Shown here in pieces: positions 22,683 to 35,800 of a stretch of 64,000 bases of DNA. Where the stretch lies: contig LR746267.1 of NCBI GenBank assembly GCA_902729315.2, positions 3,052,886 through 3,116,885 of the forward strand, in the 5' to 3' direction. This DNA is from Spirodela intermedia. Its lineage: Eukaryota; Streptophyta; Magnoliopsida; Alismatales; Araceae. The translations under genes and the position numbers were made by a program. The notes beneath the pieces are model-generated. The model was given only the letters and a program-made list of their open reading frames with translations. It did no database searches and had not been told where the DNA came from. Numbering within the stretch: position 1 is the first letter of the stretch; every line of letters begins with the position of its first letter.

Positions 22683-25600
22683 ACTCATTGAGAACTCAAG
22701 AACAAATGAAGCGGAGCTATAGCATAACACCTACCGACATCTGAAAAATGAAACGGAATAATAATTAACTAGGTAAAAATTCAGACAACAGAACTGATTA
22801 CACTGAATGGCTACGTAACCAAAATAATGCCGATTAAATGCCTTGCCAGAAGACTGTAAGGCATTGACTCTCAGAGAAAATATTTTCTTATTATTTTCTA
22901 ATGGTGTAAGATGGACTAGATGATCCCCCTTGTCAACGACAGGGATCAACAGAAAGCTGTAGGGACTACAAGCCTAGCATCAACCAGGTTAAACCCCCAT
23001 TTTGAAGATCTGAATTAACCAGAAGAAAAGGCAAAAGAAATAATTCGTTCATTAATGGATGACCCCATTTCTTACAGTTTCGCAATCTTGATGGCATGAG
23101 ATAAACAACACAAAGTGGATCCTAATTCCTTTCCTTCATACAACAGTTTAGGAATATCCTTAGGACACATTTGTCATCTCGACATCATAATCAAGGATAA
23201 TTGAACTTTCTAATCTTTGACACTACAAAACAACACCAACTTCTGCGTAAATTGAGCCTTCTCAACTCCAGCTCCATCTCATTTACAACAACCCTAAAAC
23301 ATGCTAGCTCAAGCACAACCATTGCACCTAATCACTAAGAAAAAATAATTTAGAAAATTGTTCTTTTGAAGCAAGTATTCTGTAGTAGGAAGATTAACAT
23401 AAGAGCAAGGTATCGTTCTCCAAAGACTACACAATCCAAAGAAAACATCCTGTGCAAATCCCACTAAACATGGGAAAGTAATCACGAAGCAAGTCAACAC
23501 TCCATGATATCCATAATACAGAGAAAGCAACACCCCCCCTGCATGATTGTCTGATCTTCATGTTGGCAATATTTTCGGTTTTAAGTATCGTCCTAGTTGT
23601 AGTGAAGATCTTGAAAACAATTCTCATTTACAACCCTTCATTTGCTTTATTCTGATTTTTAATAAAGGATTTCTCCCTGAATGAAGAAAAATATATTTTA
23701 TCGTAACAACAATTACCATCATTTATCTAAATCCAAATTTTCAATCTGAAATAAAATATAAACCTGATATTTTCAGATGTTGATAGGTATTGAAGAATAG
23801 AAAGAAAATGCCTACACAGAAAATTGATAAATGCAGCATAGACAATGAAAACCAACATGTTGCCCCACCCTTCAACCCTTCAATGATAGATGTTGATAGG
23901 TATTTACAACCCTTCAAGAATGTAGGATTGATTTCAGCCCATAGTACTCACTCCTAAACATCCATGAATTCTTCTTTACCTCTCATAACTCTTTATAAAG
24001 CCTCCACCTTTAGAACCTACCTGAAAACTTCTTTAAAGCAGAAATTTATAGCAATAATTTAGGATACAGAGCAAACTCTAAAAAGAGTATGACAAAATGC
24101 ACTTGAGAGATCATATCAGTTCACAATAAATAATATACTACCCTACAGACTTCATACTGACATCAATATACCAGACAGAAACATGTTTATTATGAAAAAA
24201 ACAAATAATCTAAATATTTCAATCAAAACGGACCTGAAGCATATTCATTAGACTTGCTTGTTGTCTCTCTAACAGGGACAGCTGCCTCTGGATGCCAAGC
24301 CAATTTCCTTTGCTGTTCATGAAGGGTTCAGAATGCCCATCAATTCGGGAGATTGAACGAGGTGCTGATGGATCTCTCAGACTGTTTACAGCCCTCTCAT
24401 CCAGATCTGAAGGCTTCGCTCGTGCATCTCTAAACTTAAATGCCCTTGATTCTGTAAACTTCTCCCTAACTGAATCATCAGGTTCTTCTGTTTTACTGAA
24501 CAACCCTTTTGCTTTACCCATGTCATTGGAACCTGCACTTATGGCACTGACCATGTCATTTGAGTCATTGCAAGACTTTCCATCATGACCGGCAGTTCCT
24601 CTAGAGTTATCATCATTCAACTCTTTTCCTTCATCACCCTGAGAGAGGGAAGACTGAAGAGTCCTGCGCGGTACCACCACTTCAACTGGTAAATCATCCG
24701 AAATCCTTGTCTCAAGTTTCTGAAAAAACTCTGCATTCAGTTCTTTATCAGTTAAAGAAGGTGCCTTTTTCTTCAAAAGAACTACCGCTTTCTCTGGCAT
24801 TCCACTGCCTTTAGTTCCGGGTGCAGGGTCACTGGCAGGAGCTGGGCAGCTTGATGAATCTTTCAGTGATGCGTCTAGTTGCTCATTACCAGAAAACTTC
24901 TTAAGGCCCAGTTTTTCTCCAACATCAATTGGTGACGAACTTTTGGATTCTGTTTCATGATTAAAATTTTAAATTTACATAAATCCTAAAATCCAACAGG
25001 AAAAAAAAAAATTAAAAAGTAATGACAGGCATAACAGTAGATATTTTAGATGGATGTTAAGAATTAATCGAACCTTTGTCCTCCTCCACATCTTCTCCTT
25101 TTCCTGTGACCTTTTTCCAGGCAAGCAAAGCCTCCGCTATACTATCTCTAACAGGTTTAACCTGTAAAGGACAAAAAAATTCAAATTTAACAACAAATTT
25201 AAACAATAATTTTTACAATCTAATTACAACAAATATAAAGTTCATTTTTTCAAATTCTCCCAAAATTGAAATTATTCCTCTCTATTACATGAATGCTCGT
25301 ATTCCATATAACATGAAAATACGGCAAAGATTGCACATGCAAAAGAGGAGAATATCAGTTGGACATTTTAATGTGGTATGATTTGCAACAAACGAGAGAA
25401 TGATGAATGCAACAGGAAGTGAAAGTAAACCGAAGAGCAGTTTCTGAAAGATAAGTTATGATCCTATTTGATTAGACAATGCAATCAGCACGAGTTCTTA
25501 CATTTTTAAAACCCCGGTTTAAAGTCAAACTTAGTTTCATGTTGTCAAATCATGAGCAAAAAATGGCACCTTATCAAAGCGGCAAGACTCAAGGGCCGCC

Positions 25601-27003
25601 ACTATTGTAGCACTATTGTCACCAATCAAATGACTTGAATGAGAAGCCAAGGCGCACAGTGTGTCACCAGCTGCCTTGCGAGTTGCCCAATCACTGTTCT
25701 CAAGACACTCACGAACACTTTGCAGAAGTGATGGCAAGCTTTGTGGTGTGATAGCTCCAACCTGCAGAAAAAAAAAAAGCTTCCATCAGATATCTTCTTT
25801 AAGGTACCCATCTGATTTCTTGGAAGGTCAATCCATATCAAGTTTAAATATATGCTCTTCAAATCCATCAGCTCAAGAAGAGCAATATGTTGAACAGTAC
25901 CACAAAGACTATACGTTGAAGTACCTGCTATCCTGCAATAAATTGTTACAGAAATTTAAAAGGATCCTCTATGTAGTATGTGCATTTTGCCAACCACAAG
26001 CAATATTTTCCTTGTACTCAGAATGAAAAAGAGTTCAACATAGAGAAAACCTAAAGTTATTTACCAGAAATGAGACAATGAAAATAACACATGTTTTCTT
26101 ATTGAAAATGTAAGATGTGCATATTCTGGAGCAGAGGCGAGAACAGAAACAAGCATAATATAGGCGGTCTCCACAGACAGCACAGAAAATTTCTTCAGCC
26201 CAAACCTGAGAAAGACTGGAGACAACAGAGAGTAATGCCCCCTTCGCTAGAAAGCTCTGCCCCCCAAGAAACTTGGAGATCCTGGGACACAACTTTTGGA
26301 AAGTAACAGCAGTTGCGGCAGACTCCTGTGACCCCTCACCACCACCGGCACACTCGACCAACTTAGCCAGACATGCAGATGCACCAGCCTGCACGATCTT
26401 GTTCTGCTCTCCCATTGCTTCAAAGAATGGCTTCACAAACAACGAAACTACCGACGCGTAGTTCTCGCTGGTAGAACCACCGTTGACACGAAGGTAGAGA
26501 GACGAAAGGGAGCCAACGGTATCACGACAAGCATCGCGGACGGAAGTGTCAGAAGAAGGGTCCTTGATCCGACGAACAATGTGGGAGATGATCTTGGGAA
26601 GGTGCGCAGAGGCGGCCTCCGGATGAGTGGAGCAGAGAAGCGCGAGCAGCCTGAGACATTCCCGCCGGGCCGTGATCGGTGACTGACGGGAGGACGGCTC
26701 CATCGATGGCGGGTCATGGAGGAAGGTGTTCAGGAGCATTGGCACGCCGTCCGCAGGCAGCGTCCGGATGATCCTCTCCAAGTCCTCGACGGCAATCTGA
26801 TGTGTGTCGCGATCGGATAGCTTGGAGATGGCGCCAAGGATCCGTTGCTTGAGCTCTACCGTGGCGAGGTGGGAAGAGAGGGCGGAGGTAGACGATGACG
26901 AGGCGCTACCCTTGGCATTAGAGTTGGGAGAGTGGGACGCTGAATGCGCCTGAGCCGGAGCCCTCGAGGCCCTCGAGTTGCTCCGCGAGACGGTGGTGGC
27001 CAT
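20723..27003 (-). CDS. TOR1: Microtubule-associated protein TORTIFOLIA1/SPIRAL2
   Basis: Plant-specific protein that binds cortical microtubules and microtubule minus ends; loss in Arabidopsis causes helical growth. Six exons close in frame: 27003-26206, 25761-25570, 25161-25074, 24949-24234, 22134-21253, 20920-20723; 957 aa. The N-terminal ~350 residues are HEAT/ARM-like helices: ELKQRILGAISKLSDRDT, LLNTFLHDPP, ECLRLLALLCSTHP, VRDACRDTVGSLSSLYL, SDWATRKAAGDTLCALA, then RDSIAEALLAWKKV. A variable Ser/Asp-rich linker follows. MGGSHDSMVTLENRVRGLE near the fourth junction and the conserved C-terminal helical domain ending EDWEGPTPEQMMLQLASAWG are family hallmarks. The large intron between exons 4 and 5 is 2.1 kb. 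Orthology to TOR1 rather than a SPIRAL2-like paralogue is not settled. Confidence 0.93.
22635..22682. repeat. (TG)n(GA)n compound microsatellite in TOR1 intron 4
   Basis: An alternating GT run (about 22635-22657) passes directly into GA repeats (to 22682). It lies in the 2.1-kb intron between TOR1 exons 4 and 5. The rest of that intron shows no gene or mobile element I can identify. Confidence 0.9.
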
Positions 27004-27700
27004 GGCTGAAGCACCGCCGCCGCCCCGCCAGTCACGGGGCCGCGGATCGATCAGATCTCACGGCGTAGGAAGAGTTCGAAATCGGGAATTCGATCCGCAG
27101 ATGGGAAGGGCCTTGCCTTGGTGAGCGTCACCACCATAGACGGCACAGGCCTGGAAGGAAGCCCTAGAGAAATCCAGAATGCGGGTAGAAACGAGAGATT
27201 GTAGGGGGAGAAACCGGGGCAAATCGAGGAGGAAGAACGGAGAACAATGGGGAAGAGGGTGAATCGGGGCCAATCCCCACACAAGCTCTCGGAGGGAGAG
27301 CTCTTCTGCCTGCGTCGACCCACCAGTTGCTGGATGGCAGGGCAGAACAGAGACGTAGGCAGCAGTTCGAACTGTGCAAAGGATCTGGTTTTAGAGATAG
27401 AGAGAGAGAGAGAGAGAGAGACGCAGGTTCGGATTCCCAGCCACGGTACCGCTCCCCCCTTTTTTCTTACCTCCACAGCACTGTTTGGAAGCAATTTTGG
27501 AATCATTTTGTTTATCCTTAAAGAGTTTATAATTACTTTTGTACCATTTTATACCTCGAAAGTGATTGCTTTTGTACCCTGAAAACTCTCAAAATCCGGC
27601 AAAAAGGATTTCAGAAAGGGAATGGGTAGGACAGCATTTTTTACTTATCAACAAAAAAGAATAAAATGATTTTCATCCCTAAAACCCTGCTTTTTGTGCA
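27004..27700 (-). promoter_or_regulatory. TOR1 5' leader and promoter
   Basis: GC-rich leader upstream of the TOR1 ATG, with a (GA)n tract at about 27394-27422, typical of plant 5' UTRs. The small ORFs on both strands are short and low-complexity, without family signal. Confidence 0.4.
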
Positions 27701-28290
27701 GTACATATGGTAATTAAAATAATTAAAAATTAGCTCTCTCGTCATAAATAATCATCTATAAATAAATAAAATTATTTTTAAAAACTGAATCAATTAAAGG
27801 TCGATTCCGCGTAATGGGATTACACAAATCCGGATCTCTTAGGAAGGCTGTAGTATCGGGGCCCTTGTTGGCGACACGTGGCTGTTCCTGAGGTCCCTCT
27901 CTCTCGCTCGCTCTCCCTCCCTCTATCGCTCTCTCTCCTTTCTCTAGATTCCTTCGGTAAGCTAAGCCAGACAGACGCCGACACTCGCGGTATCCTTATC
28001 CGAGTTTGGAAAATATCTCTACTTCATATATCCTCATTATTTTATTTATTTATTAAATATAATTATATAATATATCTTTAATTGGCTAAATTTATACTCA
28101 TATTTATTTTTTTAGTTAAATATAATGAAGGTAATACTAACCGGGACCCACCAGTTCTGGGGCCCACAGCCCAAAAAAGTGTGGATCGGCCCAATAATAT
28201 TGAAAATCGGCCCAAAACGACGGGCTTTATTCTCCGCATCCACCTCCATCTTCTTCTCCAACAATAGGGTTAGCTCTGGTTGAGTGAAGG
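27701..28290. promoter_or_regulatory. Shared region between TOR1 and PORR genes: G-box and site II motifs
   Basis: Contains a CACGTG G-box at 27875-27880, and a cluster of GGCCCA site II motifs at about 28160-28212 (three within about 55 bp, two followed by A/T-rich bases). GGCCCA motifs are typical of promoters of organelle and translation genes, bound by TCP factors, and fit the PORR gene downstream on the plus strand. Confidence 0.5.
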
Positions 28291-29313
28291 CCGAGCTTGA
28301 AGCGCCTGCGGAGCCTCTCTCTCTCTCTAGCTCCGTCCGCGAGAAGGCCTCTTCCCCCTATCTCCTTCTTACCAGTCCTCAATGCAATCTCAACACCCAC
28401 CGATGGAGTCGACGTTGCGGGGAAGGCATGTATCATTTCTTGAACCAGTGGGATGATTGTTTCTGCCACCGCCCGGCACCTCCTTGCTATTCATCTGGTT
28501 GCCAATGTTCGTGATTCTGCCGTTTATGTAAGTTTTTTGCCTCGGCGATGTTAGAAGCTTGGAGACATCCTTCCACCCTGCCATTCCCAGAACTAATCGC
28601 CGAGTCGATGCTTTCGTAACTTGAACAGTATCTGTGTTGAATGTCCACGCATCTATATTCCAGATTTCTTATTCAGTTCGAACGTTTTGGAGATAGTCTC
28701 TACGTGTCTGGGGAGGTCATCTCTGGTGAACCGTAACCTCTCTCCTCCTCGAGAACAATGGCGCCCAGCATTCTCGTGCTCTTTGTTACTTTCACCAACT
28801 CCGGCTTCTCCTCCTGAGTGTCTCCCTCCCCTTGATACCTCTTGCCGTATCGCTGATATAGCAGAACTACGGCGAAGTTTAGTTTCTTGCGGCCATGCTC
28901 GTTGATGAAGGGGTGGTTGGACGATTCCGACAATCTCCGAAAGGAATCGGCAGTTTTATTCATGTATTATGTAGGAAGTAAATTCTACTTGCTCCTGGCT
29001 AGGAAGTTGCACCACATATGAGCTTTTTTCTCTGACCTGAGTCAAGATTATTGCTTGTCAGTCATTGGTTCTGTTTCATTGCTTTCTTTGCAGAACGAGG
29101 AATCACATTCTCCTCGACTGTCGCTAAAATGTGAAAGCTGGCAGGCTTCCTTCTCATTCACTGTTATTTGTGCAATGGAGAGCATTCCTTCGTGCTGCTC
29201 TCTCTCTCTCTCTCTCAGTATATTCATCTGGTTCGATATTAGTGTGCACATTAAACTGGAGAAGGTAAGAGATTCATGGTGACGCAAAGATAGTGATAAC
29301 TGGTTTGGGCAAG
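28291..29313 (+). promoter_or_regulatory. Probable 5' UTR of the PORR gene, possibly spliced
   Basis: Transcribed-looking region between the site II cluster and the PORR start. A donor-like AAG|GTAAGA at 29262-29270 and an in-frame TAA at 29266-29268 mean the coding frame cannot extend further upstream without splicing. CT-rich runs occur near 28315 and 29200. No other gene seen. Confidence 0.35.
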
Positions 29314-30705
29314 ATGATGATAACTGGTACTCTCAGTATAGCATGTTGGAGGAGTATGCTTCGTAGGCTGCCCTCGATAGTTTCAGTTGATGGAATGCCA
29401 TTTATTTCCTTGATGCCAGGAAATGCCCTGTCCTCTTGGATATGGTCTTTTCCTCGAGTCATGCAGGTGCGTTTGATGACGAAGAGCAGGAATGTGCAGG
29501 ATAGAAGTAAGAAGAAGAGAGTCTTTTACCTAGAAAGGGCCACAGAGAGGTGGAAGGTAGCTTCTAAGGTGTTATTCTTGTTGGAGTTACTGAAGAAGGA
29601 ACCCGAGCAAGTTATACCAATGAGGAGTTTAGAACAGTATAGGCAACAGTTCAACATAACTAAACCACACAAAGTTGCTGATTTTGTTCGGAAATCCCCG
29701 AGGTTGTTCGAGTTGTACAGAGATAAGAAGGGCGCAGTGTGGTGTGGGCTGACAAGGCAGGCTGAGGAATTGTTGGAAGAAGAGGTCAGGCTTCAGGAAG
29801 AACACTCAGATAGAGCTGCTGAGTATGTGACAAGGTTTTTGATGATGTCAGTGGATAAGAGGCTTCCAGTGGACAAGGTCGCTCATTTCAGAAGGGATAT
29901 AGGACTTCCATATGATTTCAGAACTAGATGGATCCATAGCTATCCTGAAATCTTCAGGGTCATCAAATTGGACGACATTGAGTACTTGGAGCTAGTCTCC
30001 TGGAATCCAGGGTGGGCAATTACAGAGTTGGAGAAGAAGTCTGGAGCCAGAGAAGCTGACCAGGAATCTTCCATGCCTGGATTGCTTGATCTTCCTTTTC
30101 CATTGAAATTCCCTCCAAACTACGAAAAGATCTTCAGAATAGGAGGGAAACTGGAACATTTTCAGAAAAGGCCATATTTTTCTCCATACGCTGATGCTCG
30201 GGAACTGAAACCGGGGTCGCCAGAGTTTGATAAGAGGGCAGTAGCAGTTATGCATGAGTTGTTGAGTTTTACCATTGAGAAGAGGCTAGTTACTGATCAC
30301 TTGACACATTTCCGACGCGAATTTGTGATGCCACAGAAATTGATGAGGCTTCTCCTGAAGCACTTTGGCATTTTTTATGTTTCAGAAAGGGGGAAAAGAG
30401 TTCATGTCTTCTTAACGGAAGCATACGAGGGATCTGAGTTGATTGACAAGTGCCCACTGGTGTGTTGGAAGGAAAAGGTCCTGCAACTTACTGGTTACAG
30501 GGGGAGGAGGAAGAACATTGGAAAGTTTAACCAGTTTTTTGACGAGGAAGGATATGACATCCTTGGTGATGACAACGGTGACGAAATTGATGTCATTGAA
30601 TCCGATGATAACGAAGTTATTTCTGCAGTGGAAGATGCGTCCTTTGCTGAAGATTCTGAAATGCAGCTCGATGAACTGTATGATGCTTACATTAAGATGA
30701 AGTAA
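29314..30705 (+). CDS. PORR-domain protein (organellar RNA splicing factor family)
   Basis: Plant Organelle RNA Recognition protein, the family of maize WTF1 and Arabidopsis RPD1/WTF9, which bind and help splice group II introns in plastids or mitochondria. The single open frame gives 463 aa from ATG 29314; ATG 29356 (MLRRLPSIV) is an alternative. The N-terminus is hydrophobic and Arg-containing with few acids, consistent with organelle targeting. The PORR domain starts near RSKKKRVFYLERATER (about residue 63), continues through FVRKSPRLFELYRDKKG, LTRQAEELLEEE, LMMSVDKRLPVDKVAHFRRD, GLPYDF, and ends near FYVSERGKRVHVFLTEAYEG. The C-terminal ~60 residues are acidic. Mitochondrial targeting looks more likely than plastid, by inference only. 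Confidence 0.92.
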   Translation: MMITGTLSIACWRSMLRRLPSIVSVDGMPFISLMPGNALSSWIWSFPRVMQVRLMTKSRNVQDRSKKKRVFYLERATERWKVASKVLFLLELLKKEPEQVIPMRSLEQYRQQFNITKPHKVADFVRKSPRLFELYRDKKGAVWCGLTRQAEELLEEEVRLQEEHSDRAAEYVTRFLMMSVDKRLPVDKVAHFRRDIGLPYDFRTRWIHSYPEIFRVIKLDDIEYLELVSWNPGWAITELEKKSGAREADQESSMPGLLDLPFPLKFPPNYEKIFRIGGKLEHFQKRPYFSPYADARELKPGSPEFDKRAVAVMHELLSFTIEKRLVTDHLTHFRREFVMPQKLMRLLLKHFGIFYVSERGKRVHVFLTEAYEGSELIDKCPLVCWKEKVLQLTGYRGRRKNIGKFNQFFDEEGYDILGDDNGDEIDVIESDDNEVISAVEDASFAEDSEMQLDELYDAYIKMK

Positions 30706-32835
30706 ATCGAGGTTAGAATTACTTTTTTTCTGGTTTATTCTTTAAAATAACTTCTAGATGTGGGCATGAGCAGTGATTTGGTTCAACCGCTATTATATTC
30801 TATTTTTTTGACGTACAAAATTCTTCTTTTGCTGCGCAACTTTTTCAGATTGGGGGACTGATTCAACCTACAATCAGCCAATCCGGCCCCATTCTTGGGT
30901 GGATGGGATTTATAGCTGATCTGATTCAAATGTGGCCCCCAATCCAATTATCTGTTCTTTGGACCAATGAGTATCGGTCAGAATGGGAAACACTGCTATC
31001 ATTGTTTATATATTTATTGTCAAATCCTCTCACAACGAGGCATTCTCCTAATAGCTATCCATTCAGGCCCAAAATGGGTTCGTCGGTGCCATTTGGATGC
31101 TGTGGAAGTAATTCTTGAGAACTCTTCCCCTGTGGATCAAGTGGAATCAGATGCATTGATGCAGATTAACTTCATTTCCCACTGCCTTCGCCACATCAAG
31201 TTCTTCGTCACTCATAGATCCCGGCCATCGCTCCACACTCAACCTTGTCTTTTGAAGAAAGAAGGGAACTGAAGAGAGATCTCAGCGCTCAAAGAGGTTG
31301 TGCGTAGGTTCCCCAGAGTGCATGGTTCCTTCTCCATGGCTTCAAGCTTGGCTTTCTTGGGTCACATTCGATGTTGCAAGGTGAGGAGTCTTCTCTCCTT
31401 CCTAACCAATTTTAGATAGTAAAAATCTAGAGATCTGCCTTCTGGTCTTGGGCATGCTTTATATATCACTTGGATTGAAGGCTTCCAAGGGGCAGTCCAC
31501 TTCCCACAGAAACCTTTGGGAGTTTCTTTCCATTTATAGCTCTGGGCATGCCTTATAAATATGCAAGTCTCATTCTTTATCTTCCCATCGTAGGTTCATT
31601 TTGCTTGCTCAGCCTAAATGGGAAGCTGCCGCTGCAGACCTTCAAAAGTTGACCTGAATCCATCCCTGCCTCCATGCATTGGAGTAGCTTGAAACATTGA
31701 ATATAGTTGACCTTTTCTTCACCTATGGTTGCCCTTTTTATTATTACATTATTCATGCTCTTGGGGGCTAATTGGTCCTCTGATTTGGGATCATCCCTTA
31801 GTTAGAAAGGCTCATTGACCTCTTATATGTTGATTATTGCAAATGAATCAAGGTCCCAGTCATTATTATGTCATTCACTTATTTTCATCAAGTTATTTTG
31901 TGATCTTCGTTGACTTTTTTTGTAGTCATTTTCTCTGCTTATGAATCTAAGGTTCTAGTTGAAGCCATTGACTTGCTGTTAGTGTCACAGAAGCTTTTGA
32001 TTGTCCAATGCAATCAGGACCATCCAGTTGAGGATTTTGACTGTACCTTATCTCTCTTTACTATGATTTCCCCTTTCTATTAAATCTGTGATTCTCCTCT
32101 AATTCGGGTCTTTTTCCATGTAATTATTTCCCATTTTCGGCAAAAAAAATCTCCTTTTTTTCTTTTCCTTCTTTAGATGTGAGAAAAATCTCAGTTTCAG
32201 ATAAAAGTCAACATATAGAGACTATAAGGGGGCTATAGTAGCCACATATTATTACCACTTAGAAACATTGATTAGTTGCGTAGTCAACGCTGAGCTAGAA
32301 CTTCGTATCATCCCAATGTTTCTACGGGCTCGAAAAGCCCGGCCCGCGTTGTATATTTGTGGGCTTTTCGAGTCTCTCAGTCAAGCGCCAAGGGAACAGG
32401 GCTGGGCCGCTCAATCTGGCCCGGATCCAGGTTGGAGTGAGTACGCAGAACCGGGCTCGGGCCGGGCCGTGACCGGGCTTTTTATGGAGGGCCCCGGGCT
32501 CAGATCAGGGCTTTCCTAGTTGATCCCAACCCACTTACACCTCAAATTATGGGGATTAATCTAATTACATAATTATATATTTTAAGTAGGACCTAGAGAA
32601 AGTCTAAAATCATTTAAGCATCGATTTTGCATTCCCATTTGCATTGCGTTTCTGGAAGCAAGGTTAGGAATCGATTCTTGGAATGCATAATAGTTGGTGA
32701 CTTTTACTGGAACGTATTGGTGGAATGGATTGTGTGGAGTGGGTTCTGAGAATGCATTCTATAATACCGGCGCATCTCTTCTCCGTCGACCCTCCCCCCC
32801 TCGTTATCTTTCTCCTCCCCACATCTCTTCCTCGA
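30706..32835. other. Intergenic region with a GC-rich inverted repeat
   Basis: 2.1 kb without a supported gene. The first ~1.5 kb is unremarkable. At 32329-32340 and 32361-32372 a perfect 12-bp inverted repeat (CTCGAAAAGCCC / GGGCTTTTCGAG) sits in a GGCCCG-rich stretch running to about 32515. Such GGGCC-rich ends occur in plant hAT-like elements, but I found no terminal inverted repeat pair or 8-bp duplication. Confidence 0.4.
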
Positions 32836-35800
32836 ATGGCGTCCATTCCCTGTTCGATCCACGCCGAGCTCTCATCGTCTTCCTCCTTCGCCGCTGCGAC
32901 GGCGGCGCCGCCATGGGGCCGGCTCTCGCTACCGCCTTGCTCCGTTTCTTCTGGCCTGCCCTCAGCAGGGGGGCTGAGGACGCCGTTTCTAGGCCTAGCG
33001 AAGACTCCGGGAGGGCTGCGGGGCTCCTCCGGCGTGAGGGCCGAGGCAGGCCCGGGGGGCGGCGGCGGCGGTGGCGGTGGCGGTGGCTTGCTTAAGATAT
33101 GGAGCAGTGGGATTGCCTCCGAGATGGGCGGCATCTACAGCAGACTTGACGGCGCCTCGCAGGTTGGTCAGAATGCTCCTCCCTCTCTTCGCATCTTCCG
33201 CCGTTCTGTGAATCCCAGATTGCGTCGTTGCTCGTATTTTTCTTGCCTCCTTGAGTAATTTGATGAGTTCCTGTGCGTTTCCGACCTCGTGGAGAAGTTC
33301 TTAGAACGAACCGAGGGACGACGGCTCGATTTGATGAGAAGCAGAATCCTAACACGGGGAATATTAGGTTAACTGCTGGCTGTTTTTTTCCTGATTCGTT
33401 GCGCTGTTTGAGCGGGGGAAAGTTTAGACACTCCATGATTCCTCCTCCTCAAGATCACTATGACTGCACCCTCACCTCCTCATAATCTATAAACAGTTAC
33501 TCTAATAAGCTGTAATTGGTGTGGATGATCAAACTCCTGATCGCAAACGAGGTAGTTGCTGACCCTGAGACGGAGAAAATTAGGGTAGATTCGTTCAACC
33601 AGACGAGAAGTCAAACCCTAAGACAGAGGATTAGGTTAGCAGCTGTTTGTTAACCTATTCCGTACCTCTGATTGAGTAGAGTAAATTGCAGAGACTCGCC
33701 TCCTCAAAATCTATAATCAATTACCCCAATAAGTTGTGACTCGTGTCGCATGATCGAACTCCCGATCCCGAACGGGGTAGTTTCTAACCATGAGACGGAG
33801 AAAAGTAGGGTTGATGGGTTCAACTAGGTGAGAAGAAGAGCCCTAGAACAGAGGATTATGCCAGCATCTGGCTGTTTTCCTCCTCCGTGCCTCTGATTAG
33901 AGTAGAGTTAGATTGCAGAGACTCCATGGACAACACCCTACGTCACTGGAACTGAGACGGAGAAAATTAGGGTAGATGGGTTCAACAAGATAAAAGTCAA
34001 ACCCTAACACCAATAAGCTGTAACTGGTGTGCATGATCAAGCTCCTGATCTCAAACAAGACAGTTTTCGACCCATTGATGGCAGCCAATTAAGGGTTAAT
34101 GGGCCCAACTAGATAAAAAAAGTCAAACCCTAAGACAGAGGATTAGGTTAGTAAATGGTTATTTCCTTCTTCTGTGCCTCTGATTAGAGAAGAGTAAATT
34201 CCATAGCCTCGCCTCCTCAAAATCTATGAATAATTGCTCCAATAAGCTGTAACCGGTGTGCATAATCTATGAAAAGTCAAACCGTAAGACAGGATTATGT
34301 CAGCAAGTGGCCGTTTCCTTCTTCCTTGCCTCTGATTAGAGTAGAGTACATTCCATAGCCTCGCCTCTAGCAATTGCTCGAATAAGCTGTAACCGGTGTG
34401 CATTATCAGGCTCCCGATCCCAAACAATTCAGGTTTTAACCCCATGGCCAAACCGAAGTCAAACCCTAAGATGGGTTCAACTAGATAAAAAAGTCAAACC
34501 CTAAGATGAACAAAACCGAAGTACACCATGGCGGAGGAAGCAAATGGCTTCCTTTTGCCCCTGCATGAGAGGAGGAAGATTGCCGAGAGACTCCATGGCC
34601 AACCCTTTTCCTTAGAACCAATACCTAAGTACACCATTAAATCATCACTAGTGAACGATCAAGCTCCTGGTGGTAGACCAGGTAATATCAGCATCAGTTC
34701 CTCAACCTTCTTGCGCTTCAAGGCAAGCCGATGTTCCTCCACTGGGGTATGTGTCAGCCCTGCTGTTTGAGCCACACTATCATGTCTGATTATGAGATAG
34801 TCAACGCTGAGGTGAGTTCATATGGCTGGAGAGAATGAGATTCCACTCATGAGGAGTGATCTAACGTACTCTCGAATTGTGCCCGTTGACCTACCGGTTG
34901 ATGTGATCTAACATGGCGTTTGACCTTCTACGTGGATTTGGAATGTCCACAATTTCTGGCTGGTCAAGTTATATAGGTTCCCCTCCAGCTTGAGATGCAG
35001 AAAGTCAACCAAGTTTACTTTGAGAATTCTTCGCTTCAGAATTTCCGGTATAGGAAAATAACTCGGGAGAAGCCTGGAGAATATCTCGAGGGAAGCTTCC
35101 CTCATGGAATAAATATATTTATTCCATTCTGAGACACAGTAAGTCAAGCCAGTTGACTTGTAGTGTTCTTCACTTCAGAATTCCGGTTTTAGGAAAATAA
35201 TTCAGGGAAAAACCGGGGGAATATCTTGAGGGAACTTCTTCATGGAATAAACATCTTTGACTCTCCCCTCCAGCTGACACGCAACAAGTCAACCCAGTTG
35301 ACTTTCAGAATTCTGGCTTTGGGGGAATAATTCGAAAGAACCCAAAATCTTCGTGGAATAAATATGACTCTCCCTGACCTGCATGCAGGTGAGACTCCCA
35401 CCCACCACCACCACGACACCGGCGCGTCCTAGAGAGAGAAGATTCATTCCTTTGGTCAACGGCAGCGGAAGCGGCGGGCCAACCGCAGAGGAGGCAGAGG
35501 AGGCCGCCTCTTCCCCCCCACCACCCCCGGAGGCGGCAAAGCGGCCGGTCTTGACAGCAAGGGAGAAGCTGCGGGCGGCGCGGGTCCTCTCGAGGTACGC
35601 AGTGGACTCAAAGTCATCGGCGGCGCCGCCGACGACGACGCCGGCGGCGCCGCCGCCGCGGAAGGCGGAGTTCGGGAGCAGGGTGCTGGAGGCGATGAGG
35701 GAGACAGACGGAGGGGGGAAGAGGAGGTCGGGGCTTCCAGAAGCCCCGTCGAACCTTCTGGACGACAGCAAGCGGGGGCTCTCGAAGGGCGGGTTCATCT

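Noticed and set aside
29293-29313. Earlier start for the PORR gene at 29293
   Set aside because: The codon is GTG. The first ATG in frame is 29314, and an in-frame TAA lies at 29266.
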